A stretch of 64,000 nucleotides of DNA from Bradyrhizobium sp. CB3481 (GCF_029714305.1 NZ_CP121647.1:4484501-4548500), one strand, 5' to 3'. Counted from the stretch's first letter, positions 51,009 through 60,226 are shown. The notes: generated by a model not told the origin, from the letters alone. Numbers and translations are program-made.

Positions 51009-51599
51009 TCAGTAAGGCGGCTTCTTGCGCTCGCGCTGCGCCCGTGCCGCTTCCATCCACCAGGCAAGATCATCGGCAAAGCGCGGAAACGCGCGTTCGA
51101 GCGCTTTCCCGCCCTCGCCCGTCGCCTTGCCGTCTTCCGAAAGCGTTTGCGCGATCGGCCCGACCGCGATCGTGCTCGAAATCACCACCATGCCCATTTC
51201 CGAAAGCGTGCCGTGCCAGGCGAGCGCGGCGCGCGCACCGGAGAAGCGGCCCGCCGAATAGCTCGCGATCGCCGCCGGCCGCCAGAACCATTCCTCCAGA
51301 AAATGATCGGTGAGGTTTTTCAGCCCCGGCTGCATCCCCCAATTATATTCGCCGGTGACGAACACGAACCCATCGGCGCCGCGGATTTGCCCGGCGAGCT
51401 TTTCCAGCACATCAGGCGCGCCGCCTTTCGGATGTTCCTTGTACATCCGCTCCAGGATCGGCAGGCCGACCGCCTTGGCATCGATCAGCTCGACATCGTC
51501 GCCCCGCGCGCGAAATCCGTCGACCACGAAATGCGCCAGCCGAATGCCCATGCGGTCGAAACGATAGGAGCCGTAGAACACGAGAACGCGGTTGCTCAT
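51009..51599 (-). CDS. NADPH-dependent FMN reductase-like protein
   Basis: A 196-residue flavodoxin-fold protein: VLVFYGSYRFDRMGIRLAHF (phosphate-binding loop), VELIDAKAVGLPIL, GFVFVTGEYNWGMQPGLKNL and a substrate-side loop WRPAAIASYSAGRFSGARAA. These match the NADPH-dependent FMN reductase family (azoreductase or chromate-reductase relatives). FMN is the expected cofactor. It stands alone. Confidence 0.85.
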   Translation of the reverse strand: MSNRVLVFYGSYRFDRMGIRLAHFVVDGFRARGDDVELIDAKAVGLPILERMYKEHPKGGAPDVLEKLAGQIRGADGFVFVTGEYNWGMQPGLKNLTDHFLEEWFWRPAAIASYSAGRFSGARAALAWHGTLSEMGMVVISSTIAVGPIAQTLSEDGKATGEGGKALERAFPRFADDLAWWMEAARAQRERKKPPY

Positions 51600-51764
51600 G
51601 GGACCTCAACCTCCAAACACTGGATCTTCAGACATTGGATGCAGTCGAACCATGCGCGCCCGTCGCGTGCAAGGCTTCACGCTTGCGGCAAATGAACCTG
51701 ACGACAGATCGAGGCAGCTAAGGCCGAGCTTCATGGACCTCAGCTAATCTCTGGATGGGCCAAC

Positions 51765-51790
51765 AAAAAAGCGGCCTTGCGGCCGCTTCG
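51765..51790 (-). terminator. Rho-independent terminator
   Basis: AGCGGCC and GGCCGCT around TTGC; on the minus strand six T follow the hairpin. It ends the Tyr-rich gene at 51812. Confidence 0.85.
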
Positions 51791-51811
51791 TTGCAGTTTA
51801 CGCGTCCAGCT

Positions 51812-52183
51812 CTACCAATAGCCAGGCCCGTCATAATAGGCATAGGAATCAACGTACGGCGCGCCCGCGATTGCCGCCGCCGTTCCGATCGCGCCCGCGG
51901 CTACGCCGGCTGCAAGCCCAACCGGGCCAGGCCGATAATAGGCACGCGGCCCGTAGTACACGCGAGGTCCATAATACGCGCGAGGCCCGTAATAGCCTTC
52001 GTTGTAGTAGCTATAGTCATAGCGGCTCGGCGTACGCACGCCGTATCCGCCGCGCAGATAATTTGAATTCGGGTAGGCGAACCCGATCATGCCGGGTTCC
52101 TGGGTTGCTTCCTGCGACATTGCCGGCGTCGCAAACGCCGTCGCCAGGAGAGCAGCCGCCCCGAGCAGCTTCAGTTTCATCAT
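51812..52183 (-). CDS. Exported Tyr/Gly-rich protein
   Basis: A 123-residue protein. The signal peptide (MKLKLLGAAALLATAFATPA) ends near AMSQ. The mature part carries four YYGPR/YYRPG units in a row between residues about 60 and 85, then a Gly/Ala-rich hydrophobic segment (GLAAGVAAGAIGTAAAIAG) and a Tyr-rich end. Such proteins are common in rhizobia and have no known function. GGAAT-type site before the ATG; a strong terminator follows. Confidence 0.68.
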   Translation of the reverse strand: MMKLKLLGAAALLATAFATPAMSQEATQEPGMIGFAYPNSNYLRGGYGVRTPSRYDYSYYNEGYYGPRAYYGPRVYYGPRAYYRPGPVGLAAGVAAGAIGTAAAIAGAPYVDSYAYYDGPGYW

Positions 52184-52292
52184 CGCTCATTCCTCCATTC
52201 ACGTATGAGGGACGAACGAGCGAAGCCGGGCGCTGTTCCGGTTGCCGATTCACAGCGCTGTGAGATGGCGCGTCGCCGCCAAGACAGCCGCC

Positions 52293-52334
52293 AAGAGAAA
52301 AGGCCGACGGGCGTTACGCCGCCGGCCTTCTCTT
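52293..52334. other. Strong hairpin between divergent genes
   Basis: AGAGAAAAGGCCG...GGCG, TTAC, GCC...CCGGCCTTCTCT. On the minus strand it is followed by CCTTTTCTCTT, so it could end a short leftward RNA. No gene is seen in 52184-52510. Confidence 0.4.
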
Positions 52335-52510
52335 GCAACTGCCGGCTCGGGAGGTCCGGTTCCGCTGCGATTCCATATGCCTAAAACTTCACCACCACAG
52401 TCTTAATAAAATCTTAAGTAGTCACTGTGAGGCGCATCACAGAGGGCAAGAACCCGGCGCGGCTATCCTGCAACCAATAAGGCAGAACGGTTCAAACGCA
52501 GGAGGCCGCC

Positions 52511-52744
52511 ATGGCCCAGGTTTATTTCCACTGCTCAAACTCCCGGGAAGTGCGGATCGACCGGTCCGGCGAAGCGGTGAGCGATCTTTCCGAGGCACGC
52601 GACCGCGCCGCCTGCATCGTCCGCTCGATGATCATGGGTCGCGACGGCGAAGACTGGCGCGACTGGGTCGTACATGTGAACGACGATTTCGACGACGAGC
52701 TGTTCGTTCTGCCTTTCGCCTTCGTCCTCGGCAAGCCGCACTGA
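52511..52744 (+). CDS. DUF6894 family protein
   Basis: A 77-residue protein: MAQVYFHCSNSREVRIDRSG, AVSDLSEARDRAACIVRSMI, WRDWVVHVNDDFDDELFVLP. It fits the DUF6894 pattern (YFHC/H, D..G, D..AR..A). GGAGG precedes the ATG. It is followed after ten bases by a 60-residue basic protein, and the same pair recurs at 54581-54996. Function unknown; the family is abundant in Bradyrhizobium. Confidence 0.72.
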   Translation: MAQVYFHCSNSREVRIDRSGEAVSDLSEARDRAACIVRSMIMGRDGEDWRDWVVHVNDDFDDELFVLPFAFVLGKPH

Positions 52745-52754
52745 GAGAAAAGCC

Positions 52755-52937
52755 ATGCTTCCGGCGCGCCCGCCCTTCATGCCGCTGCTCCGCCGCATCG
52801 ACGCGATGCTGGCACGCTGCCACCGCCTGATCGAGCGCGCCCGCGACCCCTACCGTCCCGAGCGCCACTACATGCGCGGCCCCGGTCCGAAATGGCACGC
52901 CCGGCATCGCGCCGACATCGCCGGCGCGGCCCTCTAA
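52755..52937 (+). CDS. Small basic protein with HYMRGPGPKWHA motif
   Basis: A 60-residue protein. It contains ERARDPYRPERHYMRGPGPK followed by WHARHR. The second half is nearly the same as in the 55-residue protein at 54829, while the N-terminal amphipathic helix differs. It starts ten bases after the DUF6894 gene, so the two are probably co-translated. I recognise no family. Confidence 0.68.
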   Translation: MLPARPPFMPLLRRIDAMLARCHRLIERARDPYRPERHYMRGPGPKWHARHRADIAGAAL

Positions 52938-53113
52938 GGCCGATTTTCCCCCGGTTCCCGCGGCCCTCGCCCGCCGCGGCCCCAACCTCTCCACGAGTTT
53001 GCCTTGCTTTGGTCAAACCTCGCTGGCCGTGTTGAGGCCGGGCAGAGGATTTTTCCACGCAGCACGCATGCTCGCCGCCCTAATCCGGGTGGCATTGGAC
53101 TGAGCAAGGGACA

Positions 53114-54103
53114 ATGCAATCCATGCCAACGCTGAAAGACACCGATCCGCACGACGTCTTTGCGATCGAATCGCTGTTGCACGCGCATGCCGAAAAGATG
53201 CCGCCGGCCGAAAAGGCGCCGCCGCTGGCGCATGACCCGGCGACACCCCCGGCAGCCGCGCCAGTTCAAGTCGCGCCGTCGATTTCAATCGGCGCGCCGG
53301 CTCGGCAGGCCGAACCCACCTTCAGCGCCCCCCAAACCCCCGAGATCAACGTCAGCCGCGAAATCGGCGTCAAGAACGACAAGGCAAGCGAGATCAAGGT
53401 CGATCGTCTCAAGGCCCTGGACGACCGGCCGATGTCCAAATGGGTCAAGCGCATATTCATGGCGCTGCTGGGTCTTGTCGGCGCCATCGCTGCCGCGGCC
53501 TGGCAGCACTATGGCGATGACGCCAAGGCGATGGCTGCCGAATGGACGCCGCCCTTCCTGCTGGCGGCATTGCCTTCGACAGCCAAGCCGGCCCTCGCCG
53601 AGCAGCCGGTCGCGCCGGCGACGGAGACCGCCGTAACCGATCAGGCCGCTCAACCGGCAACTGCGGCAGCAGCGGCCCCCGCTCAACCCGAATCCGCGAC
53701 CACCGCCGCCGTGGCGCCAGCGCCTTCTGCCGATACGGACCAGTTGCAATCGATGGCGCGGGATCTCGCCGCGATGGGACAGCAGGTCGAGGAGTTGAAA
53801 TCCACCATCGCCCAGCTCAAGGCGAGCCAGGCGCAGATGGCGCGTGAATTGGCCAAAGCTTCTGAGGTCAAGGCCCCCGCGGCCGTAGCGCCGCCTCCGC
53901 CGGTACGACCGGCCGCCCCACCAGTGCGCAAGCCGAAACCGATCTCTTCCTATTCGCCTTCGTATTCACCCGCGCCAATGGCGGCCGCGCCTGCAGCGCC
54001 GCCGCCGGTGCAGGTCGCCGCACCGCCGCCGCCCGCGCCGCCTCGGCAGACCATCGCCGATGACGGCGAGCCGGTGGTGCGCCCGCCGATGCCACTGCGG
54101 TAA
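53114..54103 (+). CDS. Hypothetical single-span membrane protein, Ala/Pro-rich
   Basis: A 329-residue protein. An acidic, Pro-rich cytoplasmic part is followed by KWVKRIFMALLGLVGAIAAA as a membrane helix near residues 108-128. Then comes an Ala/Thr/Pro spacer, a coiled coil (MARDLAAMGQQVEELKSTIA, QLKASQAQMARELAKASE) and a Pro-rich tail (PPPPVRPAAPPVRKPKP). The layout suggests a cell-envelope tether. It lies between the two copies of the DUF6894 cassette. Confidence 0.7.
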   Translation: MQSMPTLKDTDPHDVFAIESLLHAHAEKMPPAEKAPPLAHDPATPPAAAPVQVAPSISIGAPARQAEPTFSAPQTPEINVSREIGVKNDKASEIKVDRLKALDDRPMSKWVKRIFMALLGLVGAIAAAAWQHYGDDAKAMAAEWTPPFLLAALPSTAKPALAEQPVAPATETAVTDQAAQPATAAAAAPAQPESATTAAVAPAPSADTDQLQSMARDLAAMGQQVEELKSTIAQLKASQAQMARELAKASEVKAPAAVAPPPPVRPAAPPVRKPKPISSYSPSYSPAPMAAAPAAPPPVQVAAPPPPAPPRQTIADDGEPVVRPPMPLR

Positions 54104-54143
54104 AATCATTGGTCGGATGCGACGCATCGCATCCGGCCCGATG

Positions 54144-54329
54144 CTAACTCTGATGCGGTCCCCGCATCAGCTTCATGGCGTCTTCGATATGACGCCACTC
54201 CTTGGCTTCCTCGATATCGCCCTTGGTCTCGCAAGACTGCGCGTTATGCGCCGCTTGCGCAATCGCGGTGAGGCCGTGCTTCTCCATCATCTGACGCGCG
54301 ATCGTGTGGATCTGCATTTCCGACATCAT
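54144..54329 (-). CDS. Small conserved hypothetical protein
   Basis: A 61-residue helical protein: MSEMQIHTIARQMMEKHGLT, then AQAAHNAQSCETKGDIEEAK and EWRHIEDAMKLMRGPHQS. GGGAG lies just before the ATG at 54329. Small proteins with this pattern are frequent in Bradyrhizobium genomes (from memory). Function unknown. Confidence 0.68.
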   Translation of the reverse strand: MMSEMQIHTIARQMMEKHGLTAIAQAAHNAQSCETKGDIEEAKEWRHIEDAMKLMRGPHQS

Positions 54330-54580
54330 GACGCTCTCCCGGGGTTCATCGGTCCGTGTCGCGAGGCTCGCGGATATCAGCAACTTGCCCACTAAAACGG
54401 CAGAACAGGAACTCTCGTTCCTGCCGCGGCGATGAATAAATTTTCAGAAAAGTCTAGCGATTTGCGCAGTTCCACCACAAGTCGCCGGCCCCCGTAATAT
54501 CCCGTCCGCAATCTCCCCGAATATTAAGCCGGGCTCCCGCTTGGTATTTTCGAGTGTGAATCGCAATGCAGGAGTCGGAT

Positions 54581-54814
54581 ATGGCCCACGTCTATTTCCA
54601 CTGCTCCAATTCCGAAGGCGCAGGCTTTGCCCAGCGCGGTGCAGCCGTCGAAAACTTCGCCGAGGTGCGCGCCCACGCCGCCCGTGTCGTGCAATCGCTG
54701 ATCATGCTGCAGGATCCGGAAGACTGGCGGGACTGGACGCTGCACGTCAGCGACGATCTCAACAACGAAATCTTCGCCCTGCCGTTTTCGTCCGTCCTCG
54801 GCAAGTCGCATTGA
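54581..54814 (+). CDS. DUF6894 family protein
   Basis: A 77-residue paralogue of 52511-52744: MAHVYFHCSNSEGAGFAQRG, AAVENFAEVRAHAARVVQSL, WRDWTLHVSDDLNNEIFALP and the shared ending VLGKSH. AGGAG precedes the ATG at 54581; an ATG at 54566 is less likely. A 55-residue HYMRGPGPKWHA protein follows after 14 bases. Confidence 0.72.
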   Translation: MAHVYFHCSNSEGAGFAQRGAAVENFAEVRAHAARVVQSLIMLQDPEDWRDWTLHVSDDLNNEIFALPFSSVLGKSH

Positions 54815-54828
54815 GTTGAGGTGCCGCC

Positions 54829-54996
54829 ATGCTGGCCATGCAATTGCTCCTCCGACGCCTGATCGAGACCGCGATGGAATGGAACAGGCTGCTCGACGTC
54901 GCCCGCAATCCTTACCGGCCCGAGTTGCATTACATGCGCGGACCGGGGCCGAAATGGCACGCCAAGCATCAGCTCTCGATGCATCGCGCGGATTAA
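54829..54996 (+). CDS. Small basic protein with HYMRGPGPKWHA motif
   Basis: A 55-residue protein: MLAMQLLLRRLIETAMEWNR, then LLDVARNPYRPELHYMRGPG and PKWHAKHQLSMHRAD. It pairs with the DUF6894 gene just upstream and is the counterpart of 52755-52937. The motif ARxPYRPExHYMRGPGPKWH is conserved between the two copies. Codon use is normal, supporting a real gene. Confidence 0.66.
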   Translation: MLAMQLLLRRLIETAMEWNRLLDVARNPYRPELHYMRGPGPKWHAKHQLSMHRAD

Positions 54997-55002
54997 ATCC
55001 GA

Positions 55003-55033
55003 AGGGCGGATTAGATTAGCTAACCCGCCCTAG
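55003..55033. repeat. Short GGGCGGATTAG repeat fragment
   Basis: AAGGGCGGATTAGATTAGCTAACCCGCCCTAG. Its right end supplies the stop codon (TAG on the minus strand) of the SDR gene at 55030. Confidence 0.65.
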
Positions 55034-55818
55034 AATTCCCCGAGCTCCGGCGGTTCGAACCAGTTCGTGAGCGACAGCCCACCATCGACCACGATCGCCG
55101 CGCCTGTCACATAACCCGAGATCCGGTTCGACAGCACCGCCAGCGCAAGCGGCGCCAGATCGTTCGCCTCGCCAAGCCGGCCGAGCGGAATATGCCTGGC
55201 GAGCGCAGGATCAGCGACGAAGCCGCCGGCCGCGATCGCGCCGGGCACCAGCGCATTGACGCGGATATCGAAGCGGCCGAACGTCTTGGCCAGTTCTTTC
55301 ACCAGCATCGACAGCCCCGCCTTCGACGTCGAGTAATGCGGCAGGTTGCGCGGCGTGCCGGCATGCAGCGAGGTGAGCAGCAGGAACGAGCCGGGCTGTT
55401 TGCCCGCGACCAGCTTTCGCGCCAATTCACGCGATAGATGAAATCCGGCCTCCAGGTTCACCGCATGCATCCGCGCCCAGATTTCCGTAGTGACGCCGAA
55501 CATATGATCGCTCTCGCGCCGCGGCGGCGAGGCGCTGTGCACGAAATGCGTCACGCAGCCGAGCACATTGGCTGCTTCGTTCAGCAGCGCATTCCTCGCC
55601 GCGGGATCGGCGAGATCGCCGACCCAGGGCATTGCCAGGTCCGGACGGGCCGACGACTTGATCGCCGCCGTCACCGTGTCCCGATTGATATCGGCAAACA
55701 CCGTGCGCACACCCTCGCCGACCAGCGCCTGCGCGATTGCGCGCCCGATGCCGTTGCCGGCGCCGGTGACGAGCGCCGCTTCGCGCACGGGATCGAATGG
55801 ATTGTCGAAAAGGCTCAT
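55030..55818 (-). CDS. SDR family oxidoreductase
   Basis: A 262-residue short-chain dehydrogenase. TGAGNGIG at the cofactor loop, FVHSASPPRR in place of the usual NNAG, catalytic Ser in LLLTSLHAG, and YSTSKAG with the Tyr/Lys pair. The C-terminal YVTGAAIVVDGGLSLTNWF matches the family. The replaced NNAG motif (HSAS) is unusual but occurs in some subfamilies. The stop codon comes from a repeat. Substrate unknown. Confidence 0.83.
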   Translation of the reverse strand: MSLFDNPFDPVREAALVTGAGNGIGRAIAQALVGEGVRTVFADINRDTVTAAIKSSARPDLAMPWVGDLADPAARNALLNEAANVLGCVTHFVHSASPPRRESDHMFGVTTEIWARMHAVNLEAGFHLSRELARKLVAGKQPGSFLLLTSLHAGTPRNLPHYSTSKAGLSMLVKELAKTFGRFDIRVNALVPGAIAAGGFVADPALARHIPLGRLGEANDLAPLALAVLSNRISGYVTGAAIVVDGGLSLTNWFEPPELGEF

Positions 55819-55968
55819 CGCTTTGACCCCCTTGCTATTGCGCCATCGGTATCTAGTTGCAGCTCGATGCTACGCGGTATCGATCCGGCGTACCAACTTC
55901 ACCGCTAGGTTGCTTTCAGGTTCCCGGAAACCGTCCTAGTCTCTCATTTGTCACTGGCGGGCTCACCC

Positions 55969-56397
55969 ATGCAAACCCGCGTTCGAAAGGTCGCCCACGT
56001 TCTGGAACGCCTCGGACTTGCGATGGCAGGCGCGGCAAGCGGGTTGTTTGTGGCGGCGCTGGTGGGAACCAGCTACGCGGTACTTACCAGTCAGGCCTTT
56101 CTGCTGCTGATGATGACCGGCGGCGCTGTCGGCTTCTATCTCGGCATCGATACGCCGCCTCCCGGTGCAGCGAACGGCCCGGCCAAAGACGGCGCCTGGG
56201 TCGGCAAGATCGACGCGCCGGAGCTGCTCAGCGCGGTAGGCACCTTCCTCGCGGCATTCTCGGCGTTCGCCTGCGTCGGTGTCATCGTGCTGCGCCACGA
56301 TCCGCATCTGGCATGGACATCGATGATCATGGCGGGATGGGTCATCGGCATCACCATGCAGATCGTCGCCGGCACGATCGCGCGCCTGCGCCGCTGA
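55969..56397 (+). CDS. Hypothetical membrane protein, four helices
   Basis: A 142-residue inner-membrane protein with about four helices: LGLAMAGAASGLFVAALVGT, TSQAFLLLMMTGGAVGFYLG, AVGTFLAAFSAFACVGVIVL, SMIMAGWVIGITMQIVAGTI. The start at 55969 (MQTRVRKV) is chosen over a TTG at 55948. No family recognised. Confidence 0.6.
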   Translation: MQTRVRKVAHVLERLGLAMAGAASGLFVAALVGTSYAVLTSQAFLLLMMTGGAVGFYLGIDTPPPGAANGPAKDGAWVGKIDAPELLSAVGTFLAAFSAFACVGVIVLRHDPHLAWTSMIMAGWVIGITMQIVAGTIARLRR

Positions 56398-56415
56398 TCA
56401 TGCAAGCCGCCGATC

Positions 56416-56655
56416 TCAGCTCTCGTCTTCCAGCGTCAGCACTAAACCGGTCAACGCCGAGCCGATGCCGAACATCAACCCGTAGGTCGTGATCAGCATC
56501 ACCGCGGTCTGGACAGGGGCCGCGCTCTTGGCGACGAGATCCCTGACATGGAAAGCATCGATCAGCCCGAGCAGCAGGACCAGCGACAGCCCGAGCGCCA
56601 CGCCCATCAGGAAATGGGTCAAGAGCGCACTGAAGAGTGATTTTTCCGGACGCAT
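56416..56655 (-). CDS. Small hypothetical membrane protein
   Basis: A 79-residue protein with two hydrophobic segments: THFLMGVALGLSLVLLLGLI and AVMLITTYGLMFGIGSALTG. A basic N-terminus (MRPEKSL) and acidic end (LEDES) predict both ends in the cytoplasm. Convergent with the gene before it. Function unknown. Confidence 0.6.
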   Translation of the reverse strand: MRPEKSLFSALLTHFLMGVALGLSLVLLLGLIDAFHVRDLVAKSAAPVQTAVMLITTYGLMFGIGSALTGLVLTLEDES

Positions 56656-56868
56656 GACGGCCGTGCCTTCAGCATGATGCAGGCCAACGCCCGGCCGAAG
56701 GAACTGGTTCCTCCGCGGAACGACAGATTTCGCCCTGCGGCGCATCAACCGCCGCGCTGCGTTTGCAAAGCGTTAAGCAAGCGCTGGCAATGCTCGCGGT
56801 CCCTTCGAAAAATTTCCACAATTCCTTTTAGGAAGAAAGCATTCGCTTTCGACAAAGGAGAATTTCCC

Positions 56869-57123
56869 ATGCGACTAGGGCAAGCGATCTTCTTCGGCTC
56901 GGCGGCCGCCCTCCTCACCCTGGCCGCGCCGACGCTGGCCAGAAACTCCAGCGCGCATTCGCACACGGCGAAAGCGACCGAGGCGCCGGCCTCGTCCTCC
57001 TGCCACGCCTATCAACAGGCGGCCGACGGCACATGGATGCAGCTGCCCTGTCAGGAGATGGGTTCCAAAGCACCGGCGCAACCCCGTTCCGCCGCAAAGA
57101 GCACGACCGAAGAGATGCGCTGA
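56869..57123 (+). CDS. Small exported hypothetical protein
   Basis: An 84-residue protein. The signal peptide (MRLGQAIFFGSAAALLTLAA) ends near TLARN; the mature part contains SSCHAYQQAADGTWMQLPCQ with two Cys that may bond. AAGGAG precedes the ATG at 56869. A palindromic repeat follows immediately. Confidence 0.65.
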   Translation: MRLGQAIFFGSAAALLTLAAPTLARNSSAHSHTAKATEAPASSSCHAYQQAADGTWMQLPCQEMGSKAPAQPRSAAKSTTEEMR

Positions 57124-57128
57124 ACGAT

Positions 57129-57208
57129 GTAGGATGGGTAGAGCGCAGCGAAACCCATCACCACGAACGCCGGCATTGATGGATTTCGCTGCGCTCTACC
57201 CATCCTAC
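57129..57208. repeat. Palindromic repeat (GTAGGATGGGTAGAGCG type)
   Basis: GTAGGATGGGTAGAGCGCAG at the left is matched exactly by CTGCGCTCTACCCATCCTAC at the right, with CCATCA and TGATGG as inner arms. A single copy in this window. Confidence 0.85.
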
Positions 57209-57236
57209 CAACTACATCGCCCTGCCCAGCCAATCA

Positions 57237-57959
57237 TCAAAACGTGTCGGGCATGATCCGCGCGCCGTCGTCCGGCACCAGCGACCGCAACGCCAGCGGC
57301 GCGCCGAAATACGGCACCTCGGCGCCGGCCACGATCCGGCTTGTATCGCCCTTTTTGCGCAGCCAGCGGCCGACGAAGTCGGACAGCGGCGCAGCTTCAG
57401 GACCCGCGACCTCGCGGATGCCGCGCGCGGGTTCGCCAAGCGTCACATCCGCCAGCGCCTCTGCGACCTCGTCGGAAAGCATCGGCTGCATCAACTGGCT
57501 GGAGACATGGACCTCGCCATCCCTGCGTCCGGAATCCGCGATGCCGCCGACGAACTCGAAGAATTGGGTCGCGCGCAGGATCGTATAGGCGAGGCCGGAC
57601 GCCACAATCAGGCGCTCCTGCGCCAGCTTGGCGCGGAAATAGCCGTTGCTCTCCAGCCGGTCGGTGCCGACCACCGACAGCGCGACGCAATGACGGACGC
57701 CGGCAGCTTTCGCCGCCGCGACCAGGTTGCGCGTCCCGGTCTCGAAGAAGTGCAGCACGGCGTTGTCCTCAAACGAGGGCGAATTCGACACGTCGACGAC
57801 GATATCGGCGCCGGAAAGCGCCGCCTGCAGGCCCTCCCCGGTCACGGCATTGACACCCCGGCTTGGCGAGACCTGCAGCACCTCGTGGCCTCGCGCCCGC
57901 AGCAACGGCGCCAGTTTCGAGCCGATCAGGCCCGTGCCGCCGATAATGACGATCTTCAT
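57237..57959 (-). CDS. NmrA-like NAD(P)-binding protein
   Basis: A 240-residue atypical SDR: the extended glycine motif IVIIGGTGLIGSKLAPLLRA, no YxxxK pair, and AAGVRHCVALSVVGTDRLES with GYFRAKLAQERLIVASGLAY then TILRATQFFEFV. These match NmrA/TMR-like proteins, which bind NADP and sense redox or act on quinones. The C-terminus (DDGARIMPDTF) is intact. Function uncertain. Confidence 0.82.
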   Translation of the reverse strand: MKIVIIGGTGLIGSKLAPLLRARGHEVLQVSPSRGVNAVTGEGLQAALSGADIVVDVSNSPSFEDNAVLHFFETGTRNLVAAAKAAGVRHCVALSVVGTDRLESNGYFRAKLAQERLIVASGLAYTILRATQFFEFVGGIADSGRRDGEVHVSSQLMQPMLSDEVAEALADVTLGEPARGIREVAGPEAAPLSDFVGRWLRKKGDTSRIVAGAEVPYFGAPLALRSLVPDDGARIMPDTF

Positions 57960-58141
57960 GTTCTAAGCTCCTCCACCCGAGCGCCGCGAGGCGAAAACCC
58001 ACAGCTCTTGCCATCAAGACGAGCCGGAAGGCGCTGGTGTGACAGCGCCCAGGTAAACTCGCAGGTAAACTCTGATTAATTAGCACCACTTATACTAGTG
58101 GCCCGCACCTTACGTACCCGTCCAATTGGCGTAAAATCCCC

Positions 58142-60226
58142 ATGAAAATCGGTACCCTCCTGACTGCCGCCATCGTTTCGCTTTCCGCCGTCGGTGGCGG
58201 GCTCGCCGTCTATGTGGCGGTCGCAAAATACGAGACCATGGAGAAGGTCTCGCTGGCCCAGAGCCGGTTGGAAGTGGTGCGCGCCGTCGGCGACATCCCG
58301 CGCTACATGAACTCCGAGCGCGGCTTTGCCACCAACATCCTCTATGGGCCGCCCGCCATCGATCCGGCAATCCGCAAGCAGCTCAACGAAAAGCTTCGCA
58401 AGAACACCGACGGCGCCCGCGACAAGATGAACGCGGTCCGCAACAATCTGTCCAGCAGCCTCGACGATGCTGCGGCGATCGGTAGCGGCATTGACGACCT
58501 GAACGTGAAATTCAACGCGCTGCGCGAGGCCATGGACAAGGCCATGGACGGCCCGGCCGAGGCGCGCAAGGATGCCGCCAGAAAGATCGTCGCCGACAAC
58601 GCCGTGTTCAACGCCGCGGTGACGAAGCTGCTCGACGAGCAGGTGCGCCGCATGGCGAAGCTGGACGGCGACGCCTATCGGCAAGCGGTCTACGCCAACA
58701 TCGCCTGGAATTTGCGCGACGTCGGCGGCTACAACGCCAGCATCCACAAGAACCTCGTCGGCGCCAATCGCGCGGCGACCGAGGCCGAGAAGATGGAATA
58801 TTCACGCTCGCAGGCCCGTGCCGACCAGATCCTGATGTCGCTGCAGGAGCTGCGCGGCAACCCGGCCACGCCGCCCAATGTGGCCGCGGCGCTGGACAAG
58901 ATGAACGAGATCTACGTCGGCAGGTTCGGCAAGGAGCTGAAGCTCGTCAAGGACGGCGCGGCCTCGGGCAAGTACGAGCACAATGTCGATTTCTTCTATG
59001 CCGAATCCCAAGTCGGCCTCGGCGCCGTCGTCGAAGTCCGAGACGCCTTTTATAACAACGCCGAGTACGTTCTGGGGTTGGCCTACTCCTCCGCGCGTTT
59101 CAGCTTCCTGATCGCGCTCGCAGGGCTGGTCGCGGTCGTCGCCGCCAGCGCCGCGCTGATCGTGATGGTGCGCCGCCGCGTCTGCAAGCCGATCGTCGAC
59201 CTCACCGCCACCATGTCGCAGCTCGCCAGCGGCGACGTCTCTGGCAACATCGCCGGTGCCGAGCGCGGCGACGAAATCGGCGCGATGGCCTCCGCGGTGC
59301 GCGTCTTCAAGGATAACATGATCGCGGCGGAACGGCTTGCGGCCGAGAAGGCCGCCGAGAGCGACGGCAAGATGCGCCGCGCCCAGATGCTCGACGAGCT
59401 CACCCGCGCCTTCGAAGCCAAGGTGACCGAGCTGGTCGGCGGGCTGTCGGCCGCGTCCTCCATCATGGAAGACACCGCCCAGTCGATGTCGTCGACGGCA
59501 ACGCTCACCAACCGTCAGGCGGCGATCGTCGCCGCAGCTTCCGACCAGACCTCCGCCAACGTGCAGACGGTGGCCAGCGCCACCGAGGAGCTGGCCTCCT
59601 CGATCTCCGAGATCGGCCGCCAGGTCGCGCAATCGACCGAAATCGCGGCCCGCGCCGTCGACAATGCACGGCGCACCGGCGAGACCGCCCGCTCGCTGGC
59701 CGAAGGCGCGCAGAAGATCGGCGACGTCGTGACGCTGATCCAGAGCATTGCAGCGCAGACCAACCTGCTCGCACTCAACGCGACCATCGAAGCCGCGCGC
59801 GCCGGCGATGCCGGCCGCGGCTTCGCCGTCGTCGCCTCCGAGGTCAAATCGCTCGCCGGCCAGACCGCCAAGGCGACCACCGAGATATCCGAACAGATCG
59901 CGGCGATCCAGGCGGCGAGCGACCAGACCGTGACGGCGATCCAGAACGTCGCCAACGTGATCGGCGAGATCGACCAGATCGGCACCGCGATTGCGGCGGC
60001 GATCGAGGAACAGGGCTCGGCGACCAAGGAAATTTCGCGCAGCGTGCAGGAAGCGGCGCGCGGCACCCAGGAGGTCAACTCCAACATCACAGGTGTCCAG
60101 AAGGCCGCCGACGATACCGGCGCCGCCGCCAATCAGGTGCTCGGCGCGGCCGAGCAGCTGTCCTCGCAGTCCAAGGATCTCGCCGGCCAGGTCAACCGCT
60201 TCCTCTCGGAAGTGCGGGCGGCGTAA
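58142..60226 (+). CDS. Methyl-accepting chemotaxis protein
   Basis: A 694-residue chemoreceptor. Membrane helix 1 about 5-28, a helical sensory region to about 315, membrane helix 2 about 318-345 ([20 protein letters not shown]), HAMP about 345-400 ([20 protein letters not shown]), then a long coiled coil with the conserved tip [20 protein letters not shown] and [20 protein letters not shown]. The receptor should signal to CheA in a polar array; no che genes are nearby. The ligand is unknown. It has no C-terminal CheR-binding pentapeptide. Confidence 0.92.
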   Translation: MKIGTLLTAAIVSLSAVGGGLAVYVAVAKYETMEKVSLAQSRLEVVRAVGDIPRYMNSERGFATNILYGPPAIDPAIRKQLNEKLRKNTDGARDKMNAVRNNLSSSLDDAAAIGSGIDDLNVKFNALREAMDKAMDGPAEARKDAARKIVADNAVFNAAVTKLLDEQVRRMAKLDGDAYRQAVYANIAWNLRDVGGYNASIHKNLVGANRAATEAEKMEYSRSQARADQILMSLQELRGNPATPPNVAAALDKMNEIYVGRFGKELKLVKDGAASGKYEHNVDFFYAESQVGLGAVVEVRDAFYNNAEYVLGLAYSSARFSFLIALAGLVAVVAASAALIVMVRRRVCKPIVDLTATMSQLASGDVSGNIAGAERGDEIGAMASAVRVFKDNMIAAERLAAEKAAESDGKMRRAQMLDELTRAFEAKVTELVGGLSAASSIMEDTAQSMSSTATLTNRQAAIVAAASDQTSANVQTVASATEELASSISEIGRQVAQSTEIAARAVDNARRTGETARSLAEGAQKIGDVVTLIQSIAAQTNLLALNATIEAARAGDAGRGFAVVASEVKSLAGQTAKATTEISEQIAAIQAASDQTVTAIQNVANVIGEIDQIGTAIAAAIEEQGSATKEISRSVQEAARGTQEVNSNITGVQKAADDTGAAANQVLGAAEQLSSQSKDLAGQVNRFLSEVRAA

